A stretch of DNA of 64,000 nucleotides. It comes from Ancylobacter lacus (GTDB lineage: Bacteria > Pseudomonadota > Alphaproteobacteria > Rhizobiales > Xanthobacteraceae). A program made the position numbers and the translations under genes. Location of the stretch: positions 53,834 to 117,833 of the forward strand of contig NZ_JAHBGE010000047.1 in assembly GCF_018390635.1 (NCBI RefSeq), written 5' to 3'. Below are positions 5,843-14,400 of this stretch, piece after piece. Every line of letters starts with the position of its first letter. Position 1 is the stretch's first letter. The notes beneath the pieces were generated by a model. It had not been told where the DNA came from. It did no database searches and saw nothing but the letters and a program-made list of their open reading frames with translations.

Positions 5843-8182
5843 ATGAATGCACAGCCGTTCACCAGCGAATCCTACTCCGAGGATGCCCGCCAGCCGGCCT
5901 GGCAGGATGTCCTCGGCGGATTCGGTCTCACCTCTACGCCGCTGCGGACGTCGCACTCCTCCCATGCGACGGCGCTTTCACGCAGCACCACCCGCGGCAT
6001 AAGGCTCGGGCGGCTGGCGGCGGGGGCGCAGGTTCTCTCCACCTCCGGCCACCGGGGCGAGCTGCCGCTGCTGGTGCTGCCGCTGGAGGCGAGCGCGATG
6101 CTGCGGACCGCCCGCGACCAGCAGATCGTGCCGGCCGGCCAGATCGTGGTGCTGCCCCGGCCCGGCGACTGGCAGCTTCACTTCCAGCGGGAGCTGCGCG
6201 CGCTCGTCCTCGCGGTGCCGGCCGAGGCGTTCCGCGGCCGCAAGATCGCGCCCCTCACCCTCGCCGAGGCCCGGGCTCTGCCACCGGAAGGGCTGGCCGC
6301 CGTGCTCGCCGCCACGGTCTGCGGCGCCGCCGAGGAGATCGACCGGCTGTCCGAGCCGGAATGGGAGGCGGTGGCCCAAGGCTCCGCCGAGCTACTGCTC
6401 ACGCTGTTCACCGAACTCGCCGCCGCCCGCCCAGACACCTCCGCCAGCAAAGCCGCGCTGCTCCAGCGCATCTACCGTGCCATCGAGCAGAATCTCGGGA
6501 ACGAGCACCTCGCACCGGCGGACATCGCGCAGGCGGAAGGCATCTCCGAGCGCTACCTGCAGAAGCTGTTCGAGGCCACCGGCGAGAATTTCAGCCAGTA
6601 TGTGCGGGAGCGCAGGCTGCAGCGCGCCTGGCACGACCTTTCGAGCCCCGGCGAGGCGGCGGTGCCGATCTCCGAGATTGCCTATCGCCACGGTTTCTCC
6701 GACAGCGCCCATTTCAGCCGGCTGTTCCGCGAGCGGTTCGGCATGCCGCCGCGCGAGTTCCGCCGCCGCGAGGCCGGGATGCAGAGCCTCGCCCCGGCGG
6801 CGAGCGGGCAGCGCGGCTGGCCGCAGGAAGCCCTCGCCCGGCTGCGCGCGGTGCAGGCGAAGCTGGAGGCGGCCGAACGTCGCGCCGGCGCCGAGCCTCC
6901 GACGCCAGCCTCCGGCACGGAGGCCGAAGCCCCGGCCGAGCACTATCTCGCGGTGGATGCCGAGCGGGTGCACTGGGGCTATTTCAGCCGGCTGCTCAAG
7001 CCGGTTCTCGAGATAGCCTCCGGCGACATCGTGACGGTGGAAACCCTCACCCAGCACGCCTCGGACGACCCGGAGCGGATGATCCTCGGCGATCCCGGCG
7101 CCGAGAGCGTGTTCCGCTGGACGCCGACGGCCAAGGGCGTCGACCGCCGCGGCGCCGGGCCGCTCGATGCCTCGATCTATGGCCGCGGCGCCGGCGAGGG
7201 ATTCGGGGTGCACATCTGCACCGGGCCGATCGCCGTGCGCGGCGCCCAGCCCGGGGACGTGCTGGAGGTGCGCATTCTCGACATCGCACCCCGGCGCTCG
7301 CGCAGCCCGCTGCATCAGGGCCGGGTGTTCGGCAGCAGCGTCGCCGCCTGGTGGGGCTACCACTATTCGGAATTCCTCTCCGACCCCAAGCCGCGCGAGA
7401 CGGTGACGATCTATGAGATCGCTGCCGATGCACCGGAACCCTATGCGCAGGCGCTCTATTCCTACCGCTGGGAACCGCAGACCGACCCGTCCGGCGTGCG
7501 CCACGAGCTCTACGACTATCCCGGCGTGCCGGTGCGGACCGGCAGCGTCAGCCGCAGCACGCCGGTGCTGGCGGGCATCCGCATTCCGCTAAGGCCGCAT
7601 TTCGGCGTCATCGCCGTTGCCCCGCGCGAAGCGGAACTGGTCGATTCGGTACCTCCGGCCTATTTCGGCGGAAATCTCGACAACTGGCGGCTCGGCAAGG
7701 GCGCGGCGGTGTTCCTGCCGGTGTCGGTGCCCGGCGCGCTGCTGTCGATCGGCGATCCCCACGCCTCGCAGGGGGACGGCGAGCTGGGCGGCACCGCCAT
7801 CGAATGCTCGATGACCGGCACCTTCCGGGTGGTTCTGCACAAGAAGGCGGACCTCGCCGGCAGCGTGCTGGCGGACCTCTCCTATCCCCTGATCGAGACG
7901 CCGGAGGAATGGGTGCTCACCGGCTTCAGCCACCCCAACTATCTCGCCGAATTCGGCGCTCATGGGCAGAGCGAGGTCTATGCCAAATCCTCGCTCGACC
8001 TCGCCATGCGGGATGCCTTCCGAAAGGTGCGGCGCTTCCTCATGACCACGCAGGGCCTCTCGGAGGACGAGGCGATCGCGCTGATGTCGGCCGCGGTGGA
8101 TTTCGGCATCACCCAGGTGGTGGACGGCAACTGGGGCGTCCACGCCATTTTGCGCAAGCGGCTGTTCGGCACGGGCGTCTAA
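5843..8182 (+). CDS. AraC-family transcriptional regulator fused to an acetamidase/formamidase domain
   Basis: This 779-residue protein has three visible parts. Residues about 30-195 resemble the AraC_binding_2 effector domain (STSGHRGELPLLVLPLE, VVLPRPGDW). Residues about 207-308 form a complete AraC double helix-turn-helix, ending in IAYRHGFSDSAHFSRLFRE and FGMPPREFRR. After an Ala/Glu-rich linker, residues about 366-779 form a full-length FmdA-type amidase with HWGYFSR, TQHASDDPERM, CTGPIAVRGAQPGD and GDPHASQGDGELGGT, so the catalytic and metal motifs are retained. The two parts lie in one open frame with no frameshift. It sits 103 bp after a stand-alone paralogue and is probably the local activator. 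The amidase part could be enzymatically active, an amide sensor, or both. Confidence 0.85.
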   Translation: MNAQPFTSESYSEDARQPAWQDVLGGFGLTSTPLRTSHSSHATALSRSTTRGIRLGRLAAGAQVLSTSGHRGELPLLVLPLEASAMLRTARDQQIVPAGQIVVLPRPGDWQLHFQRELRALVLAVPAEAFRGRKIAPLTLAEARALPPEGLAAVLAATVCGAAEEIDRLSEPEWEAVAQGSAELLLTLFTELAAARPDTSASKAALLQRIYRAIEQNLGNEHLAPADIAQAEGISERYLQKLFEATGENFSQYVRERRLQRAWHDLSSPGEAAVPISEIAYRHGFSDSAHFSRLFRERFGMPPREFRRREAGMQSLAPAASGQRGWPQEALARLRAVQAKLEAAERRAGAEPPTPASGTEAEAPAEHYLAVDAERVHWGYFSRLLKPVLEIASGDIVTVETLTQHASDDPERMILGDPGAESVFRWTPTAKGVDRRGAGPLDASIYGRGAGEGFGVHICTGPIAVRGAQPGDVLEVRILDIAPRRSRSPLHQGRVFGSSVAAWWGYHYSEFLSDPKPRETVTIYEIAADAPEPYAQALYSYRWEPQTDPSGVRHELYDYPGVPVRTGSVSRSTPVLAGIRIPLRPHFGVIAVAPREAELVDSVPPAYFGGNLDNWRLGKGAAVFLPVSVPGALLSIGDPHASQGDGELGGTAIECSMTGTFRVVLHKKADLAGSVLADLSYPLIETPEEWVLTGFSHPNYLAEFGAHGQSEVYAKSSLDLAMRDAFRKVRRFLMTTQGLSEDEAIALMSAAVDFGITQVVDGNWGVHAILRKRLFGTGV

Positions 8183-8215
8183 CGCCGTCCCGCCCCCGGC
8201 AGGCGCGGGCGCGGA

Positions 8216-8602
8216 TCAGTCGATCGGCCGCGGGCGGCGGTCGCTGCCGATGGCGACGAAGGTGAAGATCGCCTCGGTGACCTTGATCATCGTCTCCTCC
8301 TCGCGCGCGCGGCGCCAGGCTTCGATGCGGATGCGCAACGATGTCCGCCCGGTGGCGATGACGGTTCCGTAGAAGCTCACTTCGTCTCCCACCAGGACCG
8401 GGCTGAGGAAGCTCATCGCTTCCACCGCGACCGTCGCCGCGCGGCCCTTGGCGCGGCGGGTGGCGACGTTGCCGGCGGCGAGATCCATATGCGCCATCAG
8501 CCAGCCGCCGAAGATATCGCCAGCCGGGTTGGTGTCGGCCGGCATGGCGATGGTGCGGATCACGGGGCTGCCGGCGGGCGGCTCGGGCGGAAGGGTGCTC
8601 AT
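8216..8602 (-). CDS. Acyl-CoA thioesterase (YciA-like hotdog protein)
   Basis: This 128-residue single-hotdog thioesterase hydrolyses acyl-CoA to free acid and CoA in the cytoplasm. The active-site signature of the YciA/BACH branch, NPAGDIFGGWLMAHMDLAAG, is present around residues 24-43, followed by the typical VAVEAMSFLSPVLVGDEVSFYG strand pattern. The ATG at 8602 gives the usual family length; an in-frame ATG at 8680 would add a 26-residue tail with no family similarity. It converges on the AraC-amidase gene and lies downstream of arsH on the same strand, about 140 bp away, with no functional link evident. Confidence 0.85.
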   Translation of the reverse strand: MSTLPPEPPAGSPVIRTIAMPADTNPAGDIFGGWLMAHMDLAAGNVATRRAKGRAATVAVEAMSFLSPVLVGDEVSFYGTVIATGRTSLRIRIEAWRRAREEETMIKVTEAIFTFVAIGSDRRPRPID

Positions 8603-8741
8603 GCGGCGGCTCGTGGGTGAGGGCTGGCGGACGGCGGGAAATGCCCCTACCGCTTTACTGCGTCCATCGCGCGACGTCACCGCGCCGCTGCCGCGGGGCA
8701 GGCATGCCCAACGGCAAAACCGGCCCTTGCCGACCCGCGGA

Positions 8742-9452
8742 TCAGATCGAGCCGAGCCCGGTCCGTGCCGCCAGCTCGGCGGCCGCCTCCTTCCGCTCGC
8801 TGTAACGGTCGGTGAGATAGGTCGACACGTCGCGCGTCAGCAGGGTGAACTTCACCAGTTCCTCCATGACGTCCACCACCCGGTCGTAATAGGGCGACGG
8901 CTTCATCCGCCCCGCCTCGTCGAACTCCTGAAAAGCCTTGGCGACCGAAGACTGGTTGGGAATGGTGAACATGCGCATCCAGCGGCCGAGCACCCGCATC
9001 TGGTTGACCGCGTTGAAGCTCTGCGAGCCCCCGGAGACCTGCATCACCGCGAGGGTCCGGCCCTGGGTGGGGCGTACCGCACCGACCGAGAGGGGAATCC
9101 AGTCGATCTGTGCCTTCATCACCGCCGTCATGGCGCCATGCCGCTCCGGGCTGGTCCAGACCTGGCCTTCCGACCACTGGGAAAGTTCCCGCAGTTCCCG
9201 GACCTTCGGGTGATCCGCATCGACGGCGTCCGGCAGGGGCAGGCCGTGAGGATCGAATACCCGGGTTTCCGCCCCATAGGCCCGCAGCAGCCGCTCGGCT
9301 TCGAGCGTGAGGAAGCGGCTGTAGGAGCGCGCGCGCAGCGAGCCGTAAAGCAGCAGGATGCGGGGCGGGTGGGTCGACGGCGTCACCCTCAGCCGCCCCG
9401 CATCGGGCAGATCGAAGGGGCCGGGTGCGAGGTTGGGCAGGTCGGCGCTCAC
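8742..9452 (-). CDS. arsH: ArsH, NADPH-dependent FMN reductase / organoarsenical oxidase
   Basis: This 236-residue flavodoxin-like protein matches ArsH: the FMN-binding [16 protein letters not shown] segment (38-53), the WTSPERHG loop (99-106) and the ArsH-specific stretch [19 protein letters not shown]. ArsH oxidises trivalent methyl- or aryl-arsenicals to less toxic pentavalent forms and also shows quinone/FMN reductase activity. The start is a GTG at 9452 that overlaps the ACR3 stop in a GTGA arrangement, giving tight translational coupling. It is the last gene of the arsR-arsC-ACR3-arsH operon. Confidence 0.93.
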   Translation of the reverse strand: MSADLPNLAPGPFDLPDAGRLRVTPSTHPPRILLLYGSLRARSYSRFLTLEAERLLRAYGAETRVFDPHGLPLPDAVDADHPKVRELRELSQWSEGQVWTSPERHGAMTAVMKAQIDWIPLSVGAVRPTQGRTLAVMQVSGGSQSFNAVNQMRVLGRWMRMFTIPNQSSVAKAFQEFDEAGRMKPSPYYDRVVDVMEELVKFTLLTRDVSTYLTDRYSERKEAAAELAARTGLGSI

Positions 9453-10519
9453 GGTTTCACCTCCACTGAGGCGACCCGCCTGGCGTCCCCCCGCCTGCCG
9501 CCGGCCTCGTACCAGCCGCGGGAGCGGTTCACGATCCAGACCACGGAGAGCATGACCGGCACCTCGATCAGCACCCCGACCACCGTGGCCAGGGCGGCGC
9601 CGGAGTGGAACCCGAACAGGCTGATCGCCGCCGCCACCGCCAGCTCGAAGAAGTTGGAGGCGCCGATCAGCGCGGAAGGGCCGGCCACGGCGTGTGGCTC
9701 TCCCACGCGCCGGTTGAGCAGATAGGCGAGACCGGCGTTGAAATAGACCTGAATCAGGATCGGCACGGCCAGCAGGGCGATCACTATCGGCTGCGCGATG
9801 ATCTGCCCGCCCTGGAAGCCGAACAGCAGCACCAGCGTCGCCAGCAACGCCACGAGCGACAGCGGACCCAGCCGCGCGAGCAGGCGCTCCAGCCGCGCCG
9901 GACCGCCGATTGCCAGCAGGCGGCGGCGCAGCGCCTGCGCGACCATCACCGGCAGGACGATGTAGAGCACCACCGACAGCACCAGCGTGCCCCACGGCAC
10001 CGTGATGGCGGACAGGCCGAGCAGCAGGCCGACGATCGGGGCGAAGGCCACCACCATGATCGCGTCGTTGAGCGCCACCTGACTGAGGGTGAAATGCGGC
10101 TCGCCTTTCGTCAGGCTGGACCAGACGAACACCATGGCGGTGCAGGGGGCGGCGGCAAGAAGGATGAGGCCGGCGATGTAGCTGTCCACCTGATCGGGCG
10201 GCAAGAGCGGGCGGAACAGCCCGCCGATGAACAGCCAGCCGAGCAGCGCCATCGAGAACGGCTTCACCGCCCAGTTGACGAACAGCGTGACACCGATGCC
10301 GCGCCAGTGGCGCCCGACCTCGGCCAGCGCGGCAACGTCGATTTTCAGCAGCATCGGAACGATCATCAGCCAGATCAGCACGGCGACGGGCAGGTTGACC
10401 TGCGCGATCTCGGCCGCGCCGATCGCCTGGAACGCGCCGGGCACGACGTGGCCGAGGCCGATGCCAACGATGATGCAGAGGGCGACCCAGACGCTGAGGT
10501 AGCGCTCGAAGGTGGACAT
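9449..10519 (-). CDS. ACR3-family arsenite efflux transporter
   Basis: This 356-residue inner-membrane carrier has about ten hydrophobic helices and belongs to the ACR3 (bile-acid/arsenite) family, not the ArsB family. It exports arsenite using the proton-motive force. The fourth-helix segment [14 protein letters not shown] holds the cysteine that is essential in characterised ACR3 proteins. Other family strings are [20 protein letters not shown] near the N-terminus and [11 protein letters not shown] near the C-terminus. It is 9 bp downstream of arsC and overlaps arsH by four bases. Confidence 0.93.
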   Translation of the reverse strand: MSTFERYLSVWVALCIIVGIGLGHVVPGAFQAIGAAEIAQVNLPVAVLIWLMIVPMLLKIDVAALAEVGRHWRGIGVTLFVNWAVKPFSMALLGWLFIGGLFRPLLPPDQVDSYIAGLILLAAAPCTAMVFVWSSLTKGEPHFTLSQVALNDAIMVVAFAPIVGLLLGLSAITVPWGTLVLSVVLYIVLPVMVAQALRRRLLAIGGPARLERLLARLGPLSLVALLATLVLLFGFQGGQIIAQPIVIALLAVPILIQVYFNAGLAYLLNRRVGEPHAVAGPSALIGASNFFELAVAAAISLFGFHSGAALATVVGVLIEVPVMLSVVWIVNRSRGWYEAGGRRGDARRVASVEVKP

Positions 10520-10528
10520 GGCTCTTCC

Positions 10529-10954
10529 TCACGCTCCGGCGACGCGCTGGCCCTGGGCATCCACCACCGGCTCGCCGTCTTCCTTGGAGAAGGCGCCGAG
10601 CTGGGGCGGCAGCAGGTCAAGCACCCGCTCGGAGGGACGGCAGAGGCGAACCCCCAGCGGCGAGACGACGATGGGGCGGTTGATCAGGATCGGGTGCGCC
10701 ATCATCGCGTCTAGCAGCGCCTCATCCGCGAGCGCGGGGTCGCCGAGGCCGAGCTCGGCATAGGGTGTGCCTTTCTCCCGCAGCAGGTCACGCAGGGAAA
10801 TCCCCATGCGCTCCACGAGCTGCACCAGCAGCGCCCGCGCCGGCGGCGTCTTCAGGTATTCGACGACATGGGGCTCGATCCCGGCATTGCGGATCAGCGC
10901 GAGGGTGTTGCGCGAGGTGCCGCATGCCGGGTTGTGGTAGATGACGACGTCCAT
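10529..10954 (-). CDS. arsC: Arsenate reductase ArsC, glutaredoxin-coupled type
   Basis: This 141-residue thioredoxin-fold enzyme reduces arsenate to arsenite, which the downstream ACR3 pump exports. The catalytic cysteine is Cys11 in [11 protein letters not shown], the exact motif of the E. coli plasmid R773-type ArsC. The arginine-containing [20 protein letters not shown] segment of the anion pocket follows near residues 93-112. Start ATG 10954 is chosen because family members begin directly with this beta-strand; an upstream in-frame ATG adds unrelated sequence. It is 8 bp behind the arsR stop, so it belongs to one operon. Confidence 0.93.
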   Translation of the reverse strand: MDVVIYHNPACGTSRNTLALIRNAGIEPHVVEYLKTPPARALLVQLVERMGISLRDLLREKGTPYAELGLGDPALADEALLDAMMAHPILINRPIVVSPLGVRLCRPSERVLDLLPPQLGAFSKEDGEPVVDAQGQRVAGA

Positions 10955-10962
10955 GGCCTGCC

Positions 10963-11352
10963 TCACATCGTGGTTTTGCGGGAGGCGGAGGCGCCGACCG
11001 CAGAGGGGTCGGGGGCAGCGCAGCCACAGGACAGCGCTGCAACGACCGGGGTGCACACCTCGGGATGGCCCTGGCAGCAGTCGCGCATCAGGAACTCCAC
11101 CAGCCCGGCGAGGGCGGGATAGGCGGCGCTGTAGAAGATCGAGCGGCCCTCGCGACGCGACGTCACCAGCCCCGCCTGTTCGAGCTGTGCCAGATGGAAC
11201 GACATGCGCGAGGACGACGCGCCATCCATCGCCTCGCCGATGGTGCCCGCGGACAGGCCTTCCGGCCCCGCCGTCACCAGCAGCCGCACGATCCGCAACC
11301 GCGTCTCCTGCGAGAGCGCCGCGAAAGCCGCCAGGGCACGGTTCACATCCAT
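10963..11352 (-). CDS. arsR: ArsR, arsenite-responsive repressor of the ars operon
   Basis: This 129-residue winged-helix repressor has the recognition helix region SSSRMSFHLAQLEQAGLV and wing EGRSIFYSAAY. The C-terminal part carries a cysteine pair and a third cysteine seven residues later (DCCQGHPEVC), plus CGC further on. This resembles the A. ferrooxidans-type ArsR, which binds As(III) through C-terminal cysteines, rather than the CVC site of the R773 protein. Two in-frame ATGs exist. The one at 11352 is preferred because a GAG lies at normal spacing; the one at 11358 falls inside the operator palindrome. It heads arsR-arsC-ACR3-arsH. Confidence 0.92.
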   Translation of the reverse strand: MDVNRALAAFAALSQETRLRIVRLLVTAGPEGLSAGTIGEAMDGASSSRMSFHLAQLEQAGLVTSRREGRSIFYSAAYPALAGLVEFLMRDCCQGHPEVCTPVVAALSCGCAAPDPSAVGASASRKTTM

Positions 11353-11356
11353 GGAC

Positions 11357-11384
11357 ATCTCAATAATTCAACATTTATTGAGAT
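11357..11384. promoter_or_regulatory. ArsR operator
   Basis: A perfect 10-bp inverted repeat, ATCTCAATAA / TTATTGAGAT (11357-11366, 11375-11384), with an 8-bp spacer lies at the 5' end of arsR and reaches the first possible ATG. It is the only strongly A/T-rich sequence in the region. Binding here would block both transcription initiation and ribosome access, the classical autoregulation of ars operons. Its arm-spacer-arm geometry matches the dyad before the other ArsR gene at 146-171, though the arm sequences differ. Confidence 0.75.
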
Positions 11385-11464
11385 ATAAATATCGTAACCT
11401 CACGAGAGGTCAAGGCCACATCTTTGACGGTCGAGCTGTGTCGCGAAGGCCGGACGGCTGGACC

Positions 11465-12319
11465 TCATGCGCCGGCGGCGTGGATGGCGTCGAGTCCTTC
11501 GCGATAGCTGGGATAGGTCAGTGTGACGCCAAGCCCCTGCCGCAGCCGGTCGTTGCGGACGCGGCGGTTCTCCTCCCAGAAGGAGCGGGCCATCGGCGAC
11601 ATCGTGGCCACCGCAACCTCATAGGGCACGGACGGCGGCGGCGCGATGCCGAGCAGCGCGGCGGCGTGGCGCACCGGGGCGCAAGAGGGCGCCGGCTCGT
11701 CGTCCACCACATTCACCACGCCGGAGAATCCCGTGCGGAACGCTGCGGCGATCGCCGTGGCGATGTCGTCGACATGAATGCGGTTGAAGACCTGTCCCGG
11801 GCGCTCGATGCAACGGGCCGTGCCCTCGCGCAGATCGGCCAGCGCATTCCGGCCGGGACCATAGATGCCGCCGAGCCGCAGCACGGCCACCGGCCGGCCC
11901 AGCCGTGCGCCGAGTTGCTGCCACGCCCCCTCGGCCTCCAGCCGGCGCACGCCGCGCGCGCTGGTGGACGGCGGCGCGTCGGTCTCGTCGATCCACGCCC
12001 CGTCCGAGCTGCCATAAACCCCGATGGTGGAGAGATAGACGATCGGCCCGCGACGGCCGCCGGCCTCCAGCGCGGGGGCGAGCGGCCCGGCGAAAGGATC
12101 GCCCGCCTCACCGGGCGCGGCGGAGACCAGCACCGCATCCGCCATCTCCGCAGCTTTCGCCAGCGCCTCCGCCTCCCCGGCTTCCAGCACCTCGACGCCA
12201 TCGGCCGCTCGCCGCGCACTATCGCGGGTGGTGCCGACGATGCGGGTGAAGTCGCAGGGGTGGCGAGCGACGAAACGCTGCGCGCAATAGCCGTAACCCA
12301 GGCAGAGGAGCATGGTCAT
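11465..12319 (-). CDS. NAD(P)-dependent epimerase/SDR family protein (YeeZ-like)
   Basis: This 284-residue protein is a short-chain dehydrogenase/epimerase-like Rossmann protein. The N-terminal LCLGYGYCAQRF contains a variant GxGxxA/G nucleotide motif. VYLSTIGVYG places the Ser/Tyr active-site region near residues 94-103, and LRLGGIYGPGR and NRIHVDDIATAI follow as in extended SDRs. It resembles YeeZ-type proteins of unknown substrate. The ATG at 12319 overlaps the queG stop as ATGA, which fixes the start and shows translational coupling. The physiological reaction is unknown. Confidence 0.8.
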   Translation of the reverse strand: MTMLLCLGYGYCAQRFVARHPCDFTRIVGTTRDSARRAADGVEVLEAGEAEALAKAAEMADAVLVSAAPGEAGDPFAGPLAPALEAGGRRGPIVYLSTIGVYGSSDGAWIDETDAPPSTSARGVRRLEAEGAWQQLGARLGRPVAVLRLGGIYGPGRNALADLREGTARCIERPGQVFNRIHVDDIATAIAAAFRTGFSGVVNVVDDEPAPSCAPVRHAAALLGIAPPPSVPYEVAVATMSPMARSFWEENRRVRNDRLRQGLGVTLTYPSYREGLDAIHAAGA

Positions 12320-13479
12320 GGAGCATCAACCCGCTGTGGCGGCAGCCCTCCTAGCATGGAGTCCGCCGCCTGCCATTCCTCGGTCACCGTCGGGTCGGCC
12401 TCGCCCGGAAGATGCCGCGCCCGCAGCGTGTCGAACCGTGCCGGCTCCAGCAGCCGCGCCAGCGCCCAGACGGCGGCCCCCCGCACCAGGGGGGCGTCAT
12501 CATGGAGCAGCCGCCCCGCCTCCTCCGCAAGCGCGGCATCGCCGGAATTGCCGATGGCCACCAACACATTGCGCAGGAAGCGGGTGCGCCCGGTGCGCTT
12601 GATCGGGCTCTTGGTGAAGCGGGCGCGAAACGCCGCCTCATCCAGCCGGGCCAGCTCGGCCAGCGCCGGCTCCCGGTTTTCCTCCCGCGCCGCCAGCCGC
12701 GCCTCGCGGCCCAGCACGGCGAACTTGTTCCACGGGCAGGCGGCAAGGCAATCGTCGCAACCATAGATCCGGTTGCCGATCAGCGGGCGCAGTTCGCGCG
12801 GGATTGGGCCGCGATGCTCGATGGTGAGGTAGGAGACGCACCGCCGCGCATCGATCCGGTAGGGAGCGGGGAAAGCCCCGGTGGGGCAGGCGTCGAGACA
12901 GGCCCGGCAGGCCCCGCAATGGTCCGTCTCCGCCGTGTCGGCCCGCAGCGCCAGCGAGGTGGCGATGGCACCGAGGAACAGCCAGGAGCCGCGCCCCCGC
13001 GAGACGAGATTGGTGTGCTTGCCCTGCCAGCCGAGGCCGGCGGCCTGCGCCAGCGGCTTTTCCATGAGCGGTGCGGTGTCGACGAAGACCTTCACCTCGC
13101 CGCCGGCGCGGGGCACGAAGCGGGAGGCGATGCGCTTGAGCTTGCCCTTGATCAGCTCGTGATAGTCGTCGCCGCGGGCATAAACCGAGATCGCCCCGGC
13201 GCTGCGCCGCGCCAGCACCTCGCGCGGGTCGCGATCCGGGCCGTAATTGAGCCCCAGCATCACCACCGCGCCGACCTCCGGCCACAGCGCCCGCGGCGCA
13301 GCGCGGCGGGCGGCGGTCTCGGGCATCCAGTCCATGTCGCCATGGGCGCCGTCCGCGATCCATCGCGCGAGACGGGGGCCGGCCTCGGGAATGGCGTCGG
13401 GATGGGCGATGCCCACGGCATCGAACCCTTCCTCCGCGGCGAGGTGGATGATCAGCGCCCGGGCGGCGTCGGGGCTCAG
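12316..13479 (-). CDS. queG: Epoxyqueuosine reductase QueG
   Basis: This enzyme performs the last step of queuosine tRNA modification, reducing epoxyqueuosine with cobalamin and two [4Fe-4S] clusters. Visible hallmarks are FDAVGIA at the N-terminus, KVFVDTAPLMEKPLAQ with the general-acid Asp, the two cluster motifs CGACRACLDACPTGA and CDDCLAACPWN, and a C-terminal HEAT-like segment (ALAEEAGRLLHDDAPLVRGAAVWAL). The reading frame upstream of FDAVGIA contains no nearby ATG, GTG or TTG. The best start is CTG at 13479, whose CTGA overlaps the GST stop just as the next junction uses ATGA. The 387-residue length then fits the family. Confidence 0.9.
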   Translation of the reverse strand: MSPDAARALIIHLAAEEGFDAVGIAHPDAIPEAGPRLARWIADGAHGDMDWMPETAARRAAPRALWPEVGAVVMLGLNYGPDRDPREVLARRSAGAISVYARGDDYHELIKGKLKRIASRFVPRAGGEVKVFVDTAPLMEKPLAQAAGLGWQGKHTNLVSRGRGSWLFLGAIATSLALRADTAETDHCGACRACLDACPTGAFPAPYRIDARRCVSYLTIEHRGPIPRELRPLIGNRIYGCDDCLAACPWNKFAVLGREARLAAREENREPALAELARLDEAAFRARFTKSPIKRTGRTRFLRNVLVAIGNSGDAALAEEAGRLLHDDAPLVRGAAVWALARLLEPARFDTLRARHLPGEADPTVTEEWQAADSMLGGLPPQRVDAP

Positions 13480-14165
13480 AAGTCGAGATCCGCGTAGCAG
13501 GCGGACGGCGGGATGCCGGCCATCGTCACCGCCAGCAGCGGGCGGAAGGAGGGGCGCGACTTGATCCGCGCGTACCAGATCTTGGCGGTCTCGTCCTCGT
13601 CCCACGGCACGTCGCCCAGATAATCGACGCAGGAAATGTGGGCCGCGGCCGCGAAATCGGCGTAGGAGAGCCGGTCGCCGGCCAGCCAGTTCCGCGCCTT
13701 CAGCAGCCACCCGATATAGTGCAGATGGTAGCGGATATTGGCCCGGGCCGCACGGATCGCCGCCATGTCCGGCGAGCCGCCGCCCGCCTCGCGCGGCATG
13801 TAGCGCTTGAACACCTTCTCGCGCACCAGCGGCTCGGACACCTCGGCGAAGAACTTCTCGTTGAACCAGGCCGAGAGGCGGCGCACCTCGACCCGGGCCC
13901 CGATGTCGACCGGCAGCAGGCGGCGGTCGCCGAAGGTGGCCCCGCGGGTCTCGTCGATATATTCCGCGATGATGGTGCCGCCGGGCACCGCGAAACCGTT
14001 CGGCTCCACCAGAACCGGGGTGGCGCCGGCGGGATCCAGCATCAGGAATTCGGGCCGCCGTTCCCACACCCGTTCCTCGACCAGCGTCGGCTCAAGGCCG
14101 TATTCGCTGAGCATCAACCGGATGAAGCGCGAGTGCGGGCAAAAGGGATGATGATGAAGATGCAT
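13476..14165 (-). CDS. Glutathione S-transferase family protein
   Basis: This 229-residue protein has a thioredoxin-like N-terminal domain (LHHHPFCPHSRFIRLMLSE, with PVLVEPNGFAVPGGTIIAEYIDE carrying the cis-Pro and glutathione-binding loop). An all-helical C-terminal domain follows, with the N-capping box SYADFAAAAHISCVDYLGD. It probably conjugates or isomerises a small substrate using glutathione; the substrate is not predictable. It is the first gene of a three-gene minus-strand unit with queG and the epimerase, with four-base overlaps at each junction. Confidence 0.85.
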   Translation of the reverse strand: MHLHHHPFCPHSRFIRLMLSEYGLEPTLVEERVWERRPEFLMLDPAGATPVLVEPNGFAVPGGTIIAEYIDETRGATFGDRRLLPVDIGARVEVRRLSAWFNEKFFAEVSEPLVREKVFKRYMPREAGGGSPDMAAIRAARANIRYHLHYIGWLLKARNWLAGDRLSYADFAAAAHISCVDYLGDVPWDEDETAKIWYARIKSRPSFRPLLAVTMAGIPPSACYADLDF

Positions 14166-14400
14166 CGCTCGGGGGAAATTCGCGGCCTCGACAGGGTGCG
14201 ACAGCTCTCCCCTCTAGAGGCGTTCGCCCCTCTTCGCAAGTCATTGCACGGTCGGAACCCTGTTGGCGGCGGCGGCGGGTGGACCCGGAGGGCATTGGCG
14301 TGCAACATCGCGGCGGCCGTGCAACATCACCGTCGTTGAACGCCGCTACCCTGCCCGCGCTCCTGTCGCAACGCGACGTGCCATATCCAGGAAGGCTGCC

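Noticed and set aside
8712-8732. Terminator hairpin after arsH (CGGCAA / TTGCCG)
   Set aside because: Only a 6-bp stem without a U-tract, which is expected by chance in this composition.
8742-10532. A very long minus-strand reading (596 codons) through arsH and beyond ACR3
   Set aside because: Only the last 236 codons match a protein (ArsH). The rest is the ACR3 gene read out of frame, with Arg/Pro/Gly-rich translation.
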